DNA of 64,000 bases from Macrothele yani (taxonomy: Eukaryota; Arthropoda; Arachnida; Araneae; Macrothelidae): positions 143,179,240-143,243,239 of the forward strand of contig CM077013.1 in NCBI GenBank assembly GCA_039090855.1, read 5' to 3'. The notes beneath the pieces were generated by a model. The model saw nothing but the letters and a program-made list of their open reading frames with translations. It ran no database searches and was not told where the DNA came from. The translations under genes were made by a program, and so were the position numbers. Below, one piece after another: positions 62,901-64,000 of the stretch (position 1 is its first letter; the number at the start of each line of letters is the position of its first letter).

Positions 62901-63817
62901 TATTTGGTACCATGACTACAACAGAAGATCCCGCAGTTTCCGTAAATTACGTGGTTGGGGTGATGCTGTTCGTACCCGTTTTTTTTAACTCAAACTACAA
63001 ATACTGGATAGGATTGATATCCGGGCGACGTTTGGGGGCCATGGCAATAAATGGAATTTCTCTTCATGCTCTTGGAACCATTCCTGAACCTCCTTTGCAG
63101 TGTGGCATGGAGCATAGTCTTGTTGAAAGACGCCATCTCCGCAATGGAATACATTCGCTATAATGGGGTGTAGTTGGTTAACCACGATGTTCAGGTACGT
63201 GACAACTGTCAGATTTCGCTATATTGGAACAATAGCTCCAAATGCTCCCCAAGAAAATACTTCCCAGACCATCACACTCCCTGCAGCCTGGATTCAATCC
63301 ACAGTGCATCCGGATGGGAAGGCCTCCTTGGTAGATGTAGCACACGAGCTCGTCCACCGATATGGTGTAAGAGTAAACGGGATTCGTTTGACCATGAGAC
63401 CTTCTACCGGTATTTAACGGACCAATTGCGATGATCAGGTGCCCACGGCAAGCCTTGACGACAGTGATCGGCTGTCAGCATAGGCATACGAAGGGGTCTG
63501 CGGCTGCGGAGATCCGTATCCAAGAGGGTATGATGAACTGTGTGTTTGGACACATTAGACTCTTCACCACAATTGAAATCATGGGTAAGGCCAACCACAG
63601 TACCCATCCTATTGCTGCGGACAAGACGAGATAGCTTGCGCTGATCTCTGGCATTAATGAGGCGTAGCCTGCCCAGGCTTTGTCGGCGGCTAGAAGTGTT
63701 GCCTGTTTCGGACCATATTTGATCGGAACTAACTACTGCATTGCGTGAGCTGCCTACCGCTATTTCGGAGATACTCTTAAAAAAAGCGCTTTGCCATAAT
63801 GATCTATAGTTTGTCAA
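62900..63817 (-). pseudogene. Tc1-like transposase pseudogene
   Basis: Minus strand from 63817: ISEIAVGSSRNAVVSS (helix-turn-helix remnant), RQSLGRLRLINARDQRKLSR, SNVSKHTVHHTLLDTDLRSR then RPLRMPMLTADHC, and VSWSNESRLLLHHIGGRARV, where the first catalytic Asp reads Asn. GVFQQDYAPCHTAKEVQEWF carries the second Asp, and WPPNVARISIL or, shifted, SPGYQSYP marks the destroyed Glu region. The C-terminus merges into the tandem array. It is inactive. Confidence 0.82.
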
Positions 63818-63898
63818 TTTCAGATAAATCCTTTATAATTCCCACTCTGAGACGAAACGAAGTGCTGACTGAAAGAGCTGCGGCCCGGTTATTATATA

Positions 63899-64000
63899 CA
63901 CTATATTAACAAAAGTCACCGGATACCTAGAAGGGAAAAACAACATACCATTTATTGACATACATTAGTACGGTGTCTGTTCACCATTGGCCTTAATGCA
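63899..64000 (-). mobile_element. Tc1-like element (family D), cut by the window edge
   Basis: The inverted repeat CACTATATTAACAAAAGTCA starts at 63899 after TA (63897-63898). At 63965-64000 the minus strand encodes the C-terminus CIKANGEQTPY followed by TAA. The rest lies outside the window, so its integrity cannot be judged. Confidence 0.85.

Larger units (their letters stand above)
61976..63834 (-). mobile_element. Tc1-like element with C-terminal expansion
   Basis: The left end starts CACCGATCAGCCAAAACATT after TA (61974-61975), a terminus I know from Tc1-like elements. The right end is uncertain; I place it near the start of the coding reading. It contains a transposase pseudogene and a 67-bp tandem array. 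Confidence 0.7.

Overview
This 64 kb window looks like transposon-rich, intergenic DNA of a eukaryote, most likely an arthropod. The evidence is Tc1/mariner transposases of several subfamilies, tRNA-derived SINEs with poly(A) tails and target-site duplications, LINE and Penelope-like remnants, hAT-type elements, microsatellites and long tandem arrays. I find no host protein gene, rRNA, functional tRNA, operon or CRISPR. I cannot name the species; several transposase types resemble those I associate with spider genomes, but that is an impression.

Layout. 0-6.3 kb: a tiny TA-flanked hairpin, a decayed Tc1-like element (1.2-2.6 kb), a palindromic SINE dimer (2.66-2.99 kb), an apparently intact Tc1-like element with a 339-codon transposase (3.54-4.97 kb), and a decayed mariner-type element. 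6.8-14.3 kb: Tc1 fragment, SINE-A, a 133-bp tandem array, a mariner with a foreign Tc1 patch, and a Tc1 element split by a Tc3-like element. 14.4-21.6 kb: a hAT-type MITE with perfect 8-bp duplications, a Tc1 copy broken up by a SINE, a 108-bp array and a hAT-like insertion, a mariner deletion derivative, and a Tc1 copy carrying a 510-bp mini-LTR element. 22-30.9 kb: a TTAA-flanked palindrome, SINE-B composites, a nearly intact Tc1, and an 850-bp direct duplication. 31-38.7 kb: two Tc1 copies, one expanded internally into a 121-bp array, a ~460-bp higher-order array, and hairpin-capped repeat elements (called HP here). 40.7-45.8 kb: an inverted duplication carrying a SINE-B composite in one arm and a second mini-LTR element in the other, plus a Penelope GIY-YIG remnant. 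46.5-64 kb: SINEs, a 50-bp array, a mariner pseudogene, an inverted pair of related Tc1 elements, and three Tc1 copies with internal tandem amplifications.

Three observations stand out. (1) A ~510-bp LTR element (copies at 20603-21112 and 44983-45488) has ~180-bp direct terminal repeats, a tRNA-Lys-type primer binding site, a polypurine tract and 4-bp target duplications; a complete tRNA-like sequence with a perfect B box sits inside every LTR. The inverted duplication supplies an empty site for one copy. (2) At least four Tc1 transposase pseudogenes contain tandem arrays made from their own coding sequence (121, 60, 86 plus 110, and 67 bp). (3) Palindromic, head-to-head tRNA-SINE dimers are bounded by 11-14-bp target duplications, so they seem to have inserted as units. 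All assignments come from reading translations and repeats by eye; no database search was run.
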